Under the pieces are notes generated by a model, which was given only the letters and a program-made list of their open reading frames with translations, ran no database searches and was not told the DNA's origin. A DNA stretch of 64,000 bases from Bacteroidales bacterium (GTDB taxonomy: Bacteria; Bacteroidota; Bacteroidia; Bacteroidales; UBA932), in NCBI GenBank assembly GCA_017962235.1, contig JAGCVS010000010.1:62001-126000 (forward strand), in the 5' to 3' direction. Made by a program: the position numbers and the translations under genes. Positions 27,322 through 36,737 of the stretch are shown in pieces (within the stretch, counting starts at the first letter, position 1; each line of letters starts with the position of its first letter).

Positions 27322-28344
27322 ATGAATAACTCCATATTTCTAAAAAGGTTTTTGTCTATTCTGGTAGTTCTCATTTGTTTCTCGTGTGAGAACACATCAC
27401 TTGGGATTGATTTATCAGTAGATCCTAATCAGCAAGAGCAGCAAGAGCAGCAAGAGCAACAAGAGCAACAAGAACAACAAGAACAACAAGGGCAGCAAAC
27501 AGACCAAGAACATAGCACGGTTATTCCGGCGATGATTGATGATGATAGTTTACTTCGTAGTGGAAGGATATGGCTTGATTCATTATGTAGTACAGCATTT
27601 CGTGGCCGCAAATTAGGCACAGAAGGGAATAGACAGTCGTACGAATACATATGCCAACTCTTAAAAGAAATGGGGTACGTCCCTGAGAGTCAGGTAACGG
27701 AGTTTAAGAAAGGGATGTCATTAAGGAACATTATTGTGACTATCCCAGGGGAATCAGATAGTACAGTCGTTATTGGAGCACATTTTGATGGGGCCGGGTA
27801 TTCCGATATGGTAACGCATTACCCGGCCGCCAATGACAATGGTTCAGGAACCGTTACATTGCTGATGTTCTTGAAAAGCCTGACGATGAAACCAATAGAA
27901 ACAGATAGAACAATTATTTGTGGTTTTTGGGACGGTGAAGAGAATTATGAAGGTATTACGTTTAGAGGCTCGCGTTTTTTTACGGAAAGTTTGTCGGATA
28001 ATTTTTTGAAGTTGACTCTATTCTACCAAAACATTGATACAATAGGACATGAACATGATGGCAGTATCTGTGTTGGCTATTGGGGCGAAGAGCGTATTCA
28101 TTGGTTAGTAGACTCTTTATCAAATAATGGACGTTTCATATACAATGTTTTAGATGCACCTAAGTTAAACTCTGATCACACGCCTTTTTACGACTGTGGA
28201 ATACCTTTTATTTACTATCAGAATCATTATGGTATAAAGTGTGATCACCCAAATCATTCGCCTTTTGATACAAGTGATGAGGTATCAATAGAAAGACTAT
28301 TGAAAGTGATGTATAACGTGAGAGAATCAATCTTGTTGTATTGA
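27322..28344 (+). CDS. lipoprotein M28-family zinc peptidase
   Basis: 340 aa from ATG 27322; earlier TTG and GTG codons would precede the signal peptide. Residues 1-22 form a lipoprotein signal (basic start, hydrophobic core, Cys22 in FSCENTS). A Gln/Glu repeat follows at about residues 36-60, then an M28 aminopeptidase domain with zinc ligands in VIGAHFDG (His), AANDNGSGT (Asp), WDGEENYEG (Glu pair), NIDTIG (Asp) and LNSDHTPFYDCG (His). All ligands are present, so it is probably active in the cell envelope. A secreted peptidase is out of place in a polysaccharide operon. It may trim a peptide or remove an amino-acyl group, as glutaminyl cyclases of this fold act on N-termini. Confidence 0.85.
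   Translation: MNNSIFLKRFLSILVVLICFSCENTSLGIDLSVDPNQQEQQEQQEQQEQQEQQEQQGQQTDQEHSTVIPAMIDDDSLLRSGRIWLDSLCSTAFRGRKLGTEGNRQSYEYICQLLKEMGYVPESQVTEFKKGMSLRNIIVTIPGESDSTVVIGAHFDGAGYSDMVTHYPAANDNGSGTVTLLMFLKSLTMKPIETDRTIICGFWDGEENYEGITFRGSRFFTESLSDNFLKLTLFYQNIDTIGHEHDGSICVGYWGEERIHWLVDSLSNNGRFIYNVLDAPKLNSDHTPFYDCGIPFIYYQNHYGIKCDHPNHSPFDTSDEVSIERLLKVMYNVRESILLY
27430..27498 (+). repeat. CAGCAAGAG short tandem repeat coding a Gln-Glu-Gln linker
   Basis: Tandem 9-base units (CAGCAAGAG and CAACAAGAA variants) run for about 69 bases just after the lipid-attachment cysteine codon. Each unit adds Gln-Gln-Glu. The third-position changes are mixed (CAG/CAA, GAG/GAA), so the array is partly degenerate. Length changes would be in frame and only alter the tether between the membrane and the peptidase domain. 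Confidence 0.9.
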
Positions 28345-28367
28345 TTTTATCACTAACTGAAAGGGCT

Positions 28368-29426
28368 ATGCTCAATAAAAGGATAAATAGCAGAATAATT
28401 GCTGCGGAGGAGAGTTTATTATCTGCTCTGAAGCAGATGGATGTTCAAGCGGTGAAAATGTTGTTTGTGTTTAACAAGGATGTTTTTATTAGCATATTGA
28501 CGCTCGGTGATATTCAACGTGCCATTGTTAATAACATTTCTTTGGATACACCAGTCTCATGTATTTTGGATAGGAACAAGCGATTTGCCCATGTGGGGGA
28601 GTCAATGGATCTTATAAGAAAAAAGATGCTAAGTTTGCGGGCGGAGTGTATGCCTATTCTGGACGAGGCCGGTAATTTAATGGATGTTATTTTTTGGCGT
28701 GATCTCTTCGAGATAGAGGAAACGGCTTTGCGGCAAAAAATAGATTTGCCTGTGGTTATTATGGCTGGAGGGAAAGGAACACGGCTAAAACCCATTACAA
28801 ATGTGATACCTAAACCGTTGATACCTGTGGGAGATAAGACTATCCTTGAGGTAATAATGGATCAGTTTGAGAGTATTGGCTGCCACAAGTTTTATATGTC
28901 AGTCAATTATAAAGCTGATATGATGAAATACTATCTAAGTCAGTTGCCGCATCATTATGATATAGAGTTTTTTATGGAGGACAAACCTTTAGGGACAATA
29001 GGCAGTGTGAGTTTACTTAAAGGGAGAATCAAGTCGCCATTTTTTGTAAGTAATTGCGATAGTATTAATGAGCAGGATTACCGTGACGTGTGGGATTATC
29101 ATGTCAATAATCATAATGATATGACAATAGTAACAATGGTAAAGAGTTTTAAGATCCCATACGGCGTGATTGAGACTGGCGAAGATGGATTAATGACGGC
29201 GTTAAGGGAGAAACCTGAGCAGACATATCAAGTTAACACGGGCGTTTACATTCTCAATCCTGAATTAATAGGCGAGATACCAGAAGGTGAGTTCTACCAC
29301 ATTACACATCTTATGGAAAAAGTCCAGAAAAAAGGAGGTCGTGTTGGATGCTTCCCTGTGAGCGAACTTTCTTGGAAAGATATGGGAGAGTGGTCAGAGT
29401 ATCTGAAAATGATTAAAGTATTGTAG
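28368..29426 (+). CDS. CBS-domain sugar-1-phosphate nucleotidyltransferase
   Basis: 352 aa from ATG 28368 (a TTG at 28341 overlapping the previous stop is also in frame). Residues about 1-115 are a CBS pair (VFNKDVFISILTLGDIQRAI; LRAECMPILDEAGNLMDV). The rest is an NTP_transferase domain with VVIMAGGKGTRLKPITNVIP, KPLIPVGDKTILE and VSNCDSIN. It resembles HddC/mannose-1-phosphate guanylyltransferase-like proteins from heptose and capsule loci. The substrate is not evident. The CBS part may bind adenosyl nucleotides and control activity. Confidence 0.85.
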   Translation: MLNKRINSRIIAAEESLLSALKQMDVQAVKMLFVFNKDVFISILTLGDIQRAIVNNISLDTPVSCILDRNKRFAHVGESMDLIRKKMLSLRAECMPILDEAGNLMDVIFWRDLFEIEETALRQKIDLPVVIMAGGKGTRLKPITNVIPKPLIPVGDKTILEVIMDQFESIGCHKFYMSVNYKADMMKYYLSQLPHHYDIEFFMEDKPLGTIGSVSLLKGRIKSPFFVSNCDSINEQDYRDVWDYHVNNHNDMTIVTMVKSFKIPYGVIETGEDGLMTALREKPEQTYQVNTGVYILNPELIGEIPEGEFYHITHLMEKVQKKGGRVGCFPVSELSWKDMGEWSEYLKMIKVL

Positions 29427-29451
29427 GTTAGCTAACAGCTATCATCATTAT

Positions 29452-30921
29452 ATGAATAATAGCGCAACTGGTAGCCTGAAACAAAGAGCTATATTTGGCA
29501 TATATTGGAGTTCGGTCCAGTGGGTGTCTCAAGTAATAGTCAATTTTATATCCGGGATAATTCTTGCAAGGCTTTTGTCACCGGATGACTATGGAATGCT
29601 TGGTATGCTGGCAATCTTTATTTTGTTGGCTAACACTTTTATAGATGGTGGGTTTGGGTTTGCTATTATTCAAAAAAAGAACCCTACGGAAGAGGACTAT
29701 TCCACAGTTTTTTATTGGAATGTTGGCCTGGCTATTGTATTGTACATTATCCTATATGTATGTGCTCCTCTTATTGCGGGTTTTTATCGCGTCTCTTTGT
29801 TGAGTGAAATACTACGCGTATCGGGCATAACCTTGATAATCAACGCGCTTCGCGTAATTCATGAATGCATTCTAAAAAAACGTCTCAAGTTTAAGAAGCT
29901 GGCTATTGCATCGGTTTCGTCATCGGTTTTATCTTTATCTATTGCAATATGGATGGCGTATAATGGATACGGAGTGTGGTCTTTAGTTATTCAAAATCTT
30001 CTTCTTAGTGGACTGCCTACTATTGTTTATTGGTTGACAGACAAATGGCTGCCCAAACTTGTTTTTTCAATAAAGTCTTTCAAAGAGCTTTTTTCATTCG
30101 GCCTTTATGTCTTGATGAATACGTTTGCTTCTACATTTGTAAGCAATATTCAAGGTCTTTTAATAGGTCGACTTTACAATCCTGCCTTAATGGGGTATTA
30201 TTCAAAAGCTCATTCAACAGAGAATTTGGCTTCTAACACAGTATCTCTAATAGTTCGACAGGTGGCTTTCCCCGTCTTTGCGGAACTTCAGGATAAAAGG
30301 GATAAATTGATTTTATCGATTAGGAAACTTACTACTACAATGTCATTCGTTTGTTTTCCAATGCTTTTCCTTTTAATCCTTCTTGCTAAGCCGTTGTTTA
30401 TTCTTCTGTATTCTGTAAAGTGGATAGAGAGCGTGCCATATTTTCAAATCTTATGTGTTGCCGGGCTCGCAATCTGTTTACAAAGTATAAATACCCGCCC
30501 GTTATTGGCCATTGGCAAGAGCAAGATTTACTTTTATTGGGGATTGGTTAAACAGGTGATAGGCTTGGCCCTCATTGTTGGCGGACTGATGATTGGTGAG
30601 ATTTGGGGGATGTTAATAGGAATGGTTATCTCAGCTTGGCTTAGTTACATGGTTAACGCCGCACTGGTATCGAAGTATATAGGCTACTCAATGAGGACGC
30701 AGGCATTTGATATTTTTAGAGTATTGAGTGTTGCGATGCTGTCATACGGAGTGGCATATGCTTTAGGCGTTATTCTTCCTTTTGGAATGTATGTTGTGGC
30801 AATTATACAACTGATAGTGTTTGTGATTCTTTATTTGGTCGTTTCCCATCGGGTTAATAGAACGTACATGCTTAATGTGTGGGAGTTCATTTCTCCTTTA
30901 TTGGCTAAGTTTAAGAGATAA
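29452..30921 (+). CDS. wzx: Wzx-type flippase (MOP superfamily)
   Basis: 489 aa inner-membrane protein with about 12-14 hydrophobic segments. The start GSLKQRAIFGIYWSSVQWVSQ and the stretch FISGIILARLLSPDDYGMLGM are hallmarks of polysaccharide translocases. It moves the undecaprenyl-linked repeat unit across the inner membrane. It lies between sugar-activation genes and a glycosyltransferase, close to the probable polymerase, as in Wzx/Wzy-dependent loci. Confidence 0.93.
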   Translation: MNNSATGSLKQRAIFGIYWSSVQWVSQVIVNFISGIILARLLSPDDYGMLGMLAIFILLANTFIDGGFGFAIIQKKNPTEEDYSTVFYWNVGLAIVLYIILYVCAPLIAGFYRVSLLSEILRVSGITLIINALRVIHECILKKRLKFKKLAIASVSSSVLSLSIAIWMAYNGYGVWSLVIQNLLLSGLPTIVYWLTDKWLPKLVFSIKSFKELFSFGLYVLMNTFASTFVSNIQGLLIGRLYNPALMGYYSKAHSTENLASNTVSLIVRQVAFPVFAELQDKRDKLILSIRKLTTTMSFVCFPMLFLLILLAKPLFILLYSVKWIESVPYFQILCVAGLAICLQSINTRPLLAIGKSKIYFYWGLVKQVIGLALIVGGLMIGEIWGMLIGMVISAWLSYMVNAALVSKYIGYSMRTQAFDIFRVLSVAMLSYGVAYALGVILPFGMYVVAIIQLIVFVILYLVVSHRVNRTYMLNVWEFISPLLAKFKR

Positions 30922-30930
30922 TCTAATGAT

Positions 30931-32052
30931 ATGAATATACTAATTATCGGTGAGTTCTCCGCATTTGCAAAACACCTAAAGAATGGGCTCAAATTATTGG
31001 GCCATCAGGTGGTTGTTGTGAATAGTGGCGATGACTGGAAACGCATTGCAGGCGATAGTGATGATGTCGACTTTAATATAAGGGGCCTCACTATTTTGGG
31101 ACGCCACATAAAAGGTTCTGAAAGGATGCTCGCCCCATGGACAAACTGGAGATTAGAGAAAAAACTAAGAAAGAGGCTAAAAGGGATTCATATTGATATA
31201 GTTGTTGTAATTGGTCACGTGTTCTTGTCGAACAATCTATTTACGATTGGGGTAAAAGTGAGTCTTGTTAAAGGACTTATTGAGAAAGGGGCAAAGATGA
31301 TTCAAACTATTTGTTATGGATGTCCGGCATTTCAATATGCTTATCCAGAATTTGAAAGATTAAGCATGCAACATCACCCCTTGAAAGAGCCTCGTTTTTC
31401 GTTTTTGATAAAGAATGCAGATGCGATTATACCCACGACGTATAGTTATTACTACGCAATAACCAGTTATTGTAATCATTTTGGCTTTAGCGATGCCAAA
31501 ATTACTCGTGCGATCCCTTTACCTATCACAGTTGATAAGGATGTTATTATTAGGCCATGTCAAGACAGAAAAATCGTTATTTTTCATGGGATATCACGCC
31601 CAGTGTTAAAGGGAACAGGTTTTATAAAGAATGCGATGGACAGAATTCAGCGAGAGTATCCGAACAGCGTTGAGTGCATATGTGAGGAAAGGCTTCCGTA
31701 TAATGATTATATCAAACTGTTTGATAGAATTGATATTCTGATTGATCAGGTTTATTTTAGTGGGTGGGGAGTTAATGCAGCAATTGGTGCTATGAAGGGT
31801 AAGTGCGTTTTAGCACCATGCGGAAAGGATAATGGCGATAATATGCAAATTCCGGATATTCCGTTTGTACAAATTGAGCCCGATTCAGACCAGATTTATG
31901 CGGTCTTAAAGAATTTGGTTGAGAATCCTATGGAGATTGACAGAATCAAGCGGGCATCCAGATGCTTTATTGAGAAGTATTGCGAGAGTAGTGTCGTTGG
32001 ACGACGGTACATAGATGCTGTGTTTAATGATAACAAGGCAGGTTTGGACTAG
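30931..32052 (+). CDS. GT4-like glycosyltransferase
   Basis: 373 aa. It starts NILIIGEFSAFAKHLKNGLK, a common first strand of GT-B enzymes. The C-terminal half has VIFHGISRPVLKGTGFI, CEERLPYNDYIKLFDRIDILIDQ and GWGVNAAIGAMKGKCVLAPCG, which align in order with the donor domain of GT4 proteins but with weak similarity. No membrane segment. Starts 9 bases after wzx and precedes the polymerase candidate. Confidence 0.75.
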   Translation: MNILIIGEFSAFAKHLKNGLKLLGHQVVVVNSGDDWKRIAGDSDDVDFNIRGLTILGRHIKGSERMLAPWTNWRLEKKLRKRLKGIHIDIVVVIGHVFLSNNLFTIGVKVSLVKGLIEKGAKMIQTICYGCPAFQYAYPEFERLSMQHHPLKEPRFSFLIKNADAIIPTTYSYYYAITSYCNHFGFSDAKITRAIPLPITVDKDVIIRPCQDRKIVIFHGISRPVLKGTGFIKNAMDRIQREYPNSVECICEERLPYNDYIKLFDRIDILIDQVYFSGWGVNAAIGAMKGKCVLAPCGKDNGDNMQIPDIPFVQIEPDSDQIYAVLKNLVENPMEIDRIKRASRCFIEKYCESSVVGRRYIDAVFNDNKAGLD

Positions 32053-32066
32053 TGATTCAAGAGTGA

Positions 32067-33314
32067 ATGAAGAACATTGATTTAAAGTCATTCTCAAAGA
32101 GCGATAATACTGTAGTGAACATTACGGTATTATTAATAGTATGGTCTGTTTTTCAAGGATTCCCACTTTTGTTTGGAGGTGTTCTTAACGTTATCATTGG
32201 AGGGAAATTTAGCTTGATTATGTCCGTCATTCAAGCAGTTCTCTTTGTTTTCTTTATATATAATTATCCAAGTTGTTTTTCGAGAGTTAATCGAATCGAC
32301 GTTGCTTGTTTTACGGTTTCTTTGGTTTTTATATATGTCCTTCTGATAATATGTGTTGGACAAGTGGATAATAGTTTGTTATTTACTGGGATTGGTATTG
32401 TCTTTTTGCTGTTACTAAGAGATGATTTAAAGGTAGAGTGTCTTAAACGGTTTGTAAAAATCATTTCTTTAGTTTTTACTTTGTCTATTATTGAGTTTTT
32501 GATCTACATTACTACCCATTGGGGTATAGTGCTGTATTCGGGTATTATTCTGGGGAATGCCGATAAGACGATAGTCACTTATTGTAATCAGTATTTATTT
32601 AATTTCATAGTCCAATTGTCTGATACGCCCAGATTCCAGTCTCTTTGCACCGAGCCTGGAAACGTAGGGACGCTATGCGGGATGTTGCTTTTCATTAATC
32701 GTGATAGTGTATCAAAGTATCAATACATCATTATCCTTGTTGCGGGATTGTTATCGTTCTCCCTCGCTTTTTATGTTTTGTTTTTCTTAAGCATCTTGAA
32801 TGGAAGTCGGTTCTCAGGGACTATAATTATATACGCTCTGTTATTCATAGCTTTATACCTCCTTCTATGGGATTTTTTTGAACAACGTATTCTTTTCAGA
32901 CTGGCTGGTGGTTATGCAGATAATAGAATAACGGAAGATTTTAGCGTTCAATATAATGAGGCTATTCGTGATGGATCGATATTGATACCGCATGGCTTTG
33001 ATGTTAGTTATGGGGCAGGGGCTAAGATGTGGTTTTGGCGTTATGGCGTATTGTCTTTCGTTCCGGTTTTTTATTCGTACTATCATTACTACAGAGCAAA
33101 AGTAAGGCAGTATAATTCTCTGAGATGGAACTCCTGGGTGTTTTTCTTTGCCTTCTGGATATCATTCTATCAACGCCACTGGATAATGAATATTGATTAT
33201 TTGATTATTTTCTTTTCTGTCCCAATTCTTTTCAGTGAGGGTGTCGTTCGACAGAAGAAGATTGTTGATAGGGTGTCAGTTAGTAATATGGCTATTGATA
33301 ATACTTGTCATTAG
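32067..33314 (+). CDS. wzy: probable O-antigen/capsule polymerase Wzy
   Basis: 415 aa with about 10-11 hydrophobic segments and a long middle loop (about residues 150-215, TTHWGIVLYSG to QSLCTEPGNVGTL), the usual layout of Wzy. Short motifs of the family are present: a Glu-Pro-Gly (TEPGN) after that loop and a positively charged end. Sequence identity between Wzy proteins is low, so the call rests on topology and on its place next to wzx. No competing polymerase is seen in the window. Confidence 0.78.
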   Translation: MKNIDLKSFSKSDNTVVNITVLLIVWSVFQGFPLLFGGVLNVIIGGKFSLIMSVIQAVLFVFFIYNYPSCFSRVNRIDVACFTVSLVFIYVLLIICVGQVDNSLLFTGIGIVFLLLLRDDLKVECLKRFVKIISLVFTLSIIEFLIYITTHWGIVLYSGIILGNADKTIVTYCNQYLFNFIVQLSDTPRFQSLCTEPGNVGTLCGMLLFINRDSVSKYQYIIILVAGLLSFSLAFYVLFFLSILNGSRFSGTIIIYALLFIALYLLLWDFFEQRILFRLAGGYADNRITEDFSVQYNEAIRDGSILIPHGFDVSYGAGAKMWFWRYGVLSFVPVFYSYYHYYRAKVRQYNSLRWNSWVFFFAFWISFYQRHWIMNIDYLIIFFSVPILFSEGVVRQKKIVDRVSVSNMAIDNTCH

Positions 33315-33385
33315 TGGATACAACTGCTTGACAGACGTGATGATATTAATTACAATTATCTTATTGCTAAACGATTATAAGTATT

Positions 33386-34360
33386 ATGCTTTACACAGAG
33401 TTGCATTTTCCTAATAATAGTCTGTTTTTAGTGACAGGGGGTGCTGGTTTTATTGGATCTAACCTATGCGAGGCGATATTGGATTTGGGCTATCGTGTAC
33501 GCTGCCTGGATGACTTGAGTACAGGAAAACAAGCCAATGTGGATTTATTCAAAGATAATCCGAACTACGAGTTCATCAAGGGTGACATCAAGAATTTTGA
33601 AACTTGTAAGAAAGCCTGCGATGGTGTGGACTACGTGTTGAATGAAGCAGCATGGGGTAGTGTTCCCCGTAGCATTGAGATGCCGCTGTTCTATTGCGCT
33701 AACAATATTCAAGGAACGCTGAATATGATGGAAGCTGCTCGGCAGAAGGGTGTGAAGACCTTTGTGTATGCATCTTCCAGTTCCGTATATGGAGATGAAG
33801 CACACCTCCCGAAGCAGGAGGGCGTAGAGGGGAATCTGCTTTCACCGTATGCTCTTACCAAGCGCACAGATGAAGAATGGGCAAAGCAGTACACCCGGCA
33901 TTATGGGTTGAAAACCATTGGCCTGCGATACTTTAATGTCTTTGGTCGTCGTCAAGATCCGAATGGCGCATACGCTGCGGTTATTCCTAAGTTCATCAAA
34001 ATGCTCATTAACAATGAGCAACCCACTATAAACGGAGATGGCAGGCAGAGCCGTGATTTTACATATATTGAAAATGTTATCGAGGCGAATCTCAAAGCCT
34101 GCTTGGCTCCGGAAGAAGCAAGTGGTGAAGCCTTCAATGTTGCTTATGGCGGTCGTGAGTATCTGATTGATATCTACTACGAATTGACTAAAGCCCTAGG
34201 TAAGGACATTGAACCTTTTTTTGGACCGGATCGCCCGGGTGATATTAAACACAGTAATGCTGATATCAGTAAAGCAAAGCGCCTTCTTGGTTATGATCCG
34301 CAGTATAGTTTTGCTCTAGGTCTTGCAGAGGCTATTGATTGGTATAAAGCAAACTTATAA
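33386..34360 (+). CDS. UDP-GlcNAc 4-epimerase-like (WbpP/TviC group)
   Basis: 324 aa extended SDR. Motifs: VTGGAGFIGSNLCEAIL, LDDLSTGKQANVD, EAAWGSVPRSIEMP, ASSSSVYGDEAHLPK and the catalytic pair in SPYALTKRTDE, then FGRRQDPNGAYAAVIPKF, which is typical of WbpP/TviC enzymes making UDP-GalNAc. Together with the dehydrogenase at 36738 it would yield a UDP-HexNAc uronate. A 71-base gap with no gene separates it from wzy. Confidence 0.88.
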   Translation: MLYTELHFPNNSLFLVTGGAGFIGSNLCEAILDLGYRVRCLDDLSTGKQANVDLFKDNPNYEFIKGDIKNFETCKKACDGVDYVLNEAAWGSVPRSIEMPLFYCANNIQGTLNMMEAARQKGVKTFVYASSSSVYGDEAHLPKQEGVEGNLLSPYALTKRTDEEWAKQYTRHYGLKTIGLRYFNVFGRRQDPNGAYAAVIPKFIKMLINNEQPTINGDGRQSRDFTYIENVIEANLKACLAPEEASGEAFNVAYGGREYLIDIYYELTKALGKDIEPFFGPDRPGDIKHSNADISKAKRLLGYDPQYSFALGLAEAIDWYKANL

Positions 34361-34369
34361 AGAACAATA

Positions 34370-35800
34370 ATGTCCTTTACTGCTTTTAATTTCTGGCTCA
34401 TATTTCCATTTATCTTTGTGTTCTATTGGCTAATACCAGCCAAGTGGAACACATGGCGTAAGGTACTACTTCTTGTGGTGAGCTATTTGCTCTATATGAA
34501 CTGGAAACCTGTTTATGCCCTTGTTCTTCTAGGCGTTACGTTTGTTACGTATGTGGGGGGGTATATTCTTGATAATGAGAGGATAAAAAGCAGAAATAAG
34601 GTTGGGCGAAAAATAGTAGTATGGCTATTTGTCTTACTTGGGTTTACGCCACTGTTGGTTTTCAAGTATTATAATTTTTTAAATGACAACATAAGCGAGG
34701 GGCTTGCCAGTATAGGCCTGAGGTTCTCACTACCCGGATTGAACTGGGCGATACCCGTGGGTATTTCTTTTTTTACATTCCAAGCAGTTGGTTATATGCT
34801 GGATGTTTACCATGGGCGGACAAAGGCTGAGAAGAATCTTTTGGACTATCTTTTATTCGTGTCCTTCTTCCCTCAAGTGATGTCAGGTCCCATTAGCACA
34901 GCAGACGAGTTGTTGCCGCAGATAAGGACACCTCGTAGTTTTGATTACAAACAAGGAAAGCTAGGCTTGCAGTATCTACTATGGGGGATGTTTATTAAGC
35001 TTGTTATTGCAGACCGTTTGGGGTTGTATGTTGACACTGTATACGCCAATTTCGTACATTACAGTGGCTCGACTTGCTTCTTGGCAAGCATTTTTTATAC
35101 TTTGCAGATTTACTGTGACTTTGCGGGATACTCATTTATGGCGATTGGGATTGCAAAGACACTTGGGTTTAATTTGATTAACAACTTTCGCAGACCATAT
35201 TTGGCAATTAGTATCACAGATTTCTGGAGAAGGTGGCATATCTCACTGACTAGATGGCTTACTTGGCAGGTTTATATTCCTCTTGGAGGGAGTCGTTGCA
35301 GCAAGGCAAGGACCTACTTGAACATTTTTATCACTTTTCTGGTAAGTGGTATATGGCATGGGGCGAATTGGACGTTTATCGTGTGGGGTTGTATACATGG
35401 CGTATTGCAGATAGTAGAGAAAGCGTTGGGTTGGCAGAAGTATGAAGGAAAAAGTCGATTGTTTAAAGCTATTAGGATAGGAGTTTCTTTTTTATTAGTA
35501 AGTTTTGCTTGGGTTTTCTTTAGGATGACTAGCGTTAGAGATGCATGTATTTTAATACGTGGTATTTTCACTAACTTTGGAAGACCCAATATCGGAATCT
35601 TTAATGGTTCAACTCTGCTTATTGTTCTAATTGGCCTTACGATTCTAGTTTTTAAGGATGTTAGAGACGAGTTTTATTATCACAAATGGGGATTCTTTGA
35701 TAATAAGATTGTAAAGTGGTTTATTAGTGTGTGCCTCTTCTGTATGGTATTGTTATTTGGAGCTTTGGATGGTGGTCAATTCATATATGTTAATTTTTGA
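34370..35800 (+). CDS. MBOAT O-acyltransferase (AlgI/DltB-like)
   Basis: 476 aa polytopic membrane protein. The MBOAT core is visible: FFPQVMSGPISTADELLPQ, ITDFWRRWHISLTRWLTWQVYIPLGG and the catalytic His in LVSGIWHGANWTFIVWG. Such proteins pass an acyl group, usually acetyl, from the cytoplasm to the extracytoplasmic polymer. The next gene encodes an SGNH-like protein 3 bases downstream, the classic partner pattern. It would O-acylate the polysaccharide after polymerisation or export. Confidence 0.93.
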   Translation: MSFTAFNFWLIFPFIFVFYWLIPAKWNTWRKVLLLVVSYLLYMNWKPVYALVLLGVTFVTYVGGYILDNERIKSRNKVGRKIVVWLFVLLGFTPLLVFKYYNFLNDNISEGLASIGLRFSLPGLNWAIPVGISFFTFQAVGYMLDVYHGRTKAEKNLLDYLLFVSFFPQVMSGPISTADELLPQIRTPRSFDYKQGKLGLQYLLWGMFIKLVIADRLGLYVDTVYANFVHYSGSTCFLASIFYTLQIYCDFAGYSFMAIGIAKTLGFNLINNFRRPYLAISITDFWRRWHISLTRWLTWQVYIPLGGSRCSKARTYLNIFITFLVSGIWHGANWTFIVWGCIHGVLQIVEKALGWQKYEGKSRLFKAIRIGVSFLLVSFAWVFFRMTSVRDACILIRGIFTNFGRPNIGIFNGSTLLIVLIGLTILVFKDVRDEFYYHKWGFFDNKIVKWFISVCLFCMVLLFGALDGGQFIYVNF

Positions 35801-35803
35801 GAA

Positions 35804-36730
35804 GTGAAGGGATTTGTTGCAAAAGTTCTTTTTTTCTTATTGATTGTCGCTATTATTGACGTTGGGGTGGGATATGTTTGTGATAACCTTTTGACCCATG
35901 CAAAAGGAGGTATTACGCGTCAAACCAACGATTTACTTATGGTAGACAATCATGATGTGTTAATACTGGGTTCAAGCCGAGCCAAACACCATTATGATAC
36001 CCGTTTTTTAAGCGATACTCTAGGTTTGGATGTATATAATGCCGGCTTTGATGGCAAAGGCGTCGTCTTAGCATATGGTATATTAGGAATGGTACTTGAG
36101 CGCTATCAACCAAAGCTTATTGTATATGATGTTGAGCCATCTTTTGATATATACGAATATGCTGCTGATAATAACCATAAAAGGTATATTGCTGATTTAA
36201 AACCGTATTATCATCATAGAATTGTGGAGAGTATCATAAAAGATGTTTCGATTGAGGAGTGGAATATGATACAGTTATCTATGATTCGCTACAACACTAC
36301 GATTATCAGTTTCGCTATTGATAACATTCAAACCAGGGAAACTTTTCCATATGGATATGAACCTTTACACGGGGAGATGTCTAAACAAGGAAAGGATGAA
36401 TCAAATGATTCGTTATATGAAGACTGGTTTAAATTGAAGTATGTATCAAGATTGATCCAATTGTCCCAATCGAATAATGTCCCAATTATTGTGTGTGCTT
36501 CTCCCATGTATGGTGCACAGACTTCTAATCTTTTACAGCCAATAAAAGAAATATGTAATCAGTATGGAGTCACTTTCTATGATAATTATGCAAATCCAAA
36601 TTACACATCCCACAGAGAGTGGTTCAAAGATAAATCTCATCTTAATGCATTAGGGGCAAAGATTTACTCTAGGCACATTGCAGAGCAGATTATTGATACC
36701 ATGAATATACACCAAATAACAAATAATTAA
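35804..36730 (+). CDS. SGNH/AlgX-like acyltransferase partner of the MBOAT
   Basis: 308 aa from GTG 35804. An N-terminal membrane anchor (VAKVLFFLLIVAIIDVGVGYV) is followed by a periplasmic SGNH-type domain: block I in VLILGSSRAKHHYDTRF (nucleophile Ser) and, near the end, FKDKSHLNALGAKIY carrying the Asp-x-x-His pair. DltD-, AlgJ- and PatB-like proteins have this layout and complete the acyl transfer begun by the MBOAT. Overall similarity to a named family is low, but motif order and gene position agree. Confidence 0.82.
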   Translation: MKGFVAKVLFFLLIVAIIDVGVGYVCDNLLTHAKGGITRQTNDLLMVDNHDVLILGSSRAKHHYDTRFLSDTLGLDVYNAGFDGKGVVLAYGILGMVLERYQPKLIVYDVEPSFDIYEYAADNNHKRYIADLKPYYHHRIVESIIKDVSIEEWNMIQLSMIRYNTTIISFAIDNIQTRETFPYGYEPLHGEMSKQGKDESNDSLYEDWFKLKYVSRLIQLSQSNNVPIIVCASPMYGAQTSNLLQPIKEICNQYGVTFYDNYANPNYTSHREWFKDKSHLNALGAKIYSRHIAEQIIDTMNIHQITNN

Positions 36731-36737
36731 CAGAATA

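Noticed and set aside
27430-27498. Short regular repeat considered as a CRISPR array
   Set aside because: Units are 9 bases with no spacers and lie in frame inside a coding gene; it is a coding tandem repeat.
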